Positions 62,215 through 64,000 of a stretch of 64,000 nucleotides of DNA are shown piece after piece (position 1 is the stretch's first letter; every line of letters begins with the position of its first letter). Source of the stretch: Marivita sp041725935 (GTDB lineage Bacteria; Pseudomonadota; Alphaproteobacteria; Rhodobacterales; Rhodobacteraceae). The position numbers were made by a program, and so were the translations under genes. Under the pieces are notes generated by a model that ran no database searches, was not told where the DNA came from, and saw only the letters and a list, made by a program, of their open reading frames with translations. The DNA lies in contig JBGRQD010000006.1 in assembly GCA_041725935.1 (NCBI GenBank), forward strand, positions 186,001-250,000, read 5' to 3'.

Positions 62215-64000
62215 TCAATTCTGGCCAAATCGCGACAGAGCTGCTGCGCGCGGCAGCACGTCCCAATTGTATTGTTCGACCCAGATTTTCGAGATCCCGA
62301 TATTGCCCATGCCGCCACGAGTGGCGTCGCGCTCCGACAGGCCACTGAGAAAACTGCCTACGGCTTCAGTCGCACCAGAGCGTGTTGGCGAGCCGGTGTC
62401 TCTACAGTTGTCGATTGCGCCTTCGAGATTAAGTGCCTCGCGGTTGTCTTCGGCCTCTGTGACAACGAAGAACATGCGTTCTGCGCCTGCCTTTTCGACA
62501 ATTCCGGTGGCATCCGGGCAGTCCGCGCAGACGGTCATCGGCTCTCCGATCAGTGCAGGTCGCGCGATGCCCTCGATACGCTGGTATTCGGCAGAAACAC
62601 AGAACTGGCTATCGATGTAAACGCGGTTGACGTCACGGGCAGGGCCTTGCACAACCCCGCGCGCCTCAAAGGCAAGATAGTCGCACTGCTTCAGCTGTGC
62701 GCCGGTGCCAAAGGCCGTAATTGATGTGGCTGAGCTGAGCGCGGCCATGCATTCCGCAACCAGATCAGCCGGGGTGGTTTGGCTCAACTGGTTTGTGTCA
62801 GACGCAAGCTGCTTGACCTCGAACGCGACAGGGCTGGGAAAAAGAACGGATTTTGTGCCCGCCACACTACCCAGCATATTGGCCACTTGTTCGGCCTTCA
62901 CGATACGAAGGAGTAATTGATCCAGCGGACCATCGCCAGGTCGCCAGGCCAGACCGACGGGACTGTCGCCAATCGCAAGTCGCGCCCCGAACCAAAGCGT
63001 ATCATCCACGACACCGGTCAGAACCGCCGCGTCTGTTTCGAGGACGATATTCGTACCTTGCTCTGCATTCGTTGTTGCCACAGCACTTGTCAGAACTGAA
63101 TAGAGCAGGTGCTCTTGAGAAAGCACGTCACCGGTTTGGAGGTCCTGTGGCGGCGCTATCAGGATGCGGTCGTCAAGCGGCTGGGCCACGATACGCGCAA
63201 AGCGCGCATCCTCGGACGGTATACCAAGATCGGTACATGCCCTTGCAACGCTGGCGACACAATTTCCGCTCACTGTCACTATCGTTGCCGATTGCGCACC
63301 TGTTTCGCGAAGCTGTGCGTAACCGAGGATATCATCTGCCGCAGCGGCGGCATCAGCCACGAGTGCGATGACAGTGTTTTCGCGCAGTCCTTGAAGCTTG
63401 CCCGCGCGGATGCGGGTGCCATCCACGGCGTATTGCCGGACGCCAACCACGTCGCCGCCTCCGAAGACCGGGGCGTCAATCAAATTTCCCTCCCAAAGTG
63501 GGGTTTGGAGCCGTGCAGCACCTGGAATTGTACTGTCGTCAAGATCGCTAAGGATCGCCTGGAAAAGCTGCCTATAGCTTTGGTTCGCACCCGTCTGCAG
63601 TCGCGCTGCAAGTCGCGATGTAAAAAGGCCATACCAGCTGTCCGAATCTGCCGCATCGATCTGAATTTCCCGAGCGACCTCAGATGCTTGAGCCGAATAA
63701 AACGCGACATATTTTCCGGGCAGGGCCTCGTCGCCGATGGCATCTATCGCCGGCGCCACGCCAGGCTTGGCCGTCACGTTTATTCCAAGAGCGGCAGGGT
63801 CCACGAAGCGCGTGGCGATCCGGGGAGAGCCTGCGCGCAGGCCAGACCCCGAGTGGCAGCTGTCCAGAACGAACCAGACATCGACGCCCTTGGCACGCAT
63901 TTTCGAAACGCGCTCCCCGAGTTCTTCATCAACAATTGCATTGGGGATGATGACACCACCAGGATCCGCGCGGGCCGTGTTCCTCGGGAGGAACACTTCA
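62215..64000 (-). CDS. Caspase-like (C14) peptidase with C-terminal DUF4384-like region, 5' end missing
   Basis: The frame is open to the window edge, so the N-terminus, including the catalytic His (GHG) block, lies outside. In view are EVFLPRNTARAD and VDVWFVLDSCHSGSGLRAGS, where the Cys encoded at 63856-63858 is the catalytic nucleophile of caspase-fold enzymes. YVAFYSAQASEVAREIQ and GLFTSRLAARL follow. The remaining 450 residues hold an unidentified middle part and a C-terminal stretch ERMFFVVTEAEDNREALNLEG resembling DUF4384, ending in WVEQYNWDVLPR. The stop is 19 bp from the trypsin-like gene. Activity is inferred from the fold motif; whether it is exported cannot be seen. Confidence 0.88.
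   Translation of the reverse strand, partial: EVFLPRNTARADPGGVIIPNAIVDEELGERVSKMRAKGVDVWFVLDSCHSGSGLRAGSPRIATRFVDPAALGINVTAKPGVAPAIDAIGDEALPGKYVAFYSAQASEVAREIQIDAADSDSWYGLFTSRLAARLQTGANQSYRQLFQAILSDLDDSTIPGAARLQTPLWEGNLIDAPVFGGGDVVGVRQYAVDGTRIRAGKLQGLRENTVIALVADAAAAADDILGYAQLRETGAQSATIVTVSGNCVASVARACTDLGIPSEDARFARIVAQPLDDRILIAPPQDLQTGDVLSQEHLLYSVLTSAVATTNAEQGTNIVLETDAAVLTGVVDDTLWFGARLAIGDSPVGLAWRPGDGPLDQLLLRIVKAEQVANMLGSVAGTKSVLFPSPVAFEVKQLASDTNQLSQTTPADLVAECMAALSSATSITAFGTGAQLKQCDYLAFEARGVVQGPARDVNRVYIDSQFCVSAEYQRIEGIARPALIGEPMTVCADCPDATGIVEKAGAERMFFVVTEAEDNREALNLEGAIDNCRDTGSPTRSGATEAVGSFLSGLSERDATRGGMGNIGISKIWVEQYNWDVLPRAAALSRFGQN

Noticed and set aside
63994..63996. GTG that could be taken as the caspase-like start
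   Set aside because: The frame continues upstream as EVFLPRN without a stop, and the family needs an N-terminal His block, so the gene is cut by the window edge.
1..64000. CRISPR arrays or rRNA operons
   Set aside because: No regularly spaced repeats and no rRNA-like sequence were seen.

Overview
The window looks like a chromosomal segment of an alphaproteobacterium of the Rhodobacterales (Roseobacter group). This rests on high GC content, the order of the division and cell-wall cluster (ftsW-murG-murC-DUF2484-murB-ddl-ftsQ-ftsA-ftsZ-lpxC-bamD-recN), a cobaltochelatase CobS/CobT pair, an aa3-type cytochrome oxidase subunit I with an FNR-like box upstream, and the family memberships of nearly all core genes. 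All assignments come from reading translated sequence and motifs. No database search was run.

Layout. Positions 1-1350: the start of an unidentified gene and a BaiN/HI0933-type flavoprotein, both on the minus strand. 1.4-16.7 kb: the division and envelope cluster on the plus strand, with a flavin oxidoreductase inserted between murC and DUF2484. 16.8-19.8 kb: a CLC-type chloride channel, then a two-gene accessory module whose first protein carries an HExxH motif. 19.8-25.6 kb, minus strand: DUF427, an M24 aminopeptidase, and cobT and cobS separated by a small exported protein. 25.6-28.1 kb, plus strand: ECF sigma factor, membrane anti-sigma factor, fasciclin protein and Tat-exported MsrB, which read as an envelope oxidative-stress unit. 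28.2-36.3 kb: a UbiH-type hydroxylase, a HAD phosphatase, a GntR regulator, a membrane GT2 glycosyltransferase, carA, a YqeY protein, a second glycosyltransferase and DUF2244. 36.3-41.6 kb: a ccdAB toxin-antitoxin pair wedged next to ctaD, then a PhoX-type protein and lipB. 41.7-49.9 kb: a peptidoglycan-binding exported protein, a LytTR membrane regulator, DUF2306, tRNA-Leu(GAG), an EamA transporter, an acetamidase/formamidase and tex. 50-58.2 kb, minus strand: a transporter/GntR/AbrB-like group, and the tight run SPOR lipoprotein - D,D-carboxypeptidase - tmk - holB - tatD - MBL hydrolase.

From 58.4 kb the window changes character. A tRNA-Ser(UGA) gene is followed within 40 bp by a decayed IS5-type element carrying three nonsense codons and a frameshift. 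Beyond it is a tightly spaced minus-strand operon of a caspase-like peptidase (5' end outside the window), an exported trypsin-like S1 protease with an apparent Arg zymogen-activation site, and an exported proline-rich rhodanese-like protein. This caspase-trypsin-rhodanese set is the most interesting system here. Its architecture suggests a proteolytic cascade that acts outside the cytoplasm, but that is inference.

Small-scale structure is rich. Several perfect inverted repeats sit between genes: terminators, candidate GntR and CcdAB operators, and a recurring TTTGCAAA-centred palindrome. No CRISPR array or rRNA gene was seen.
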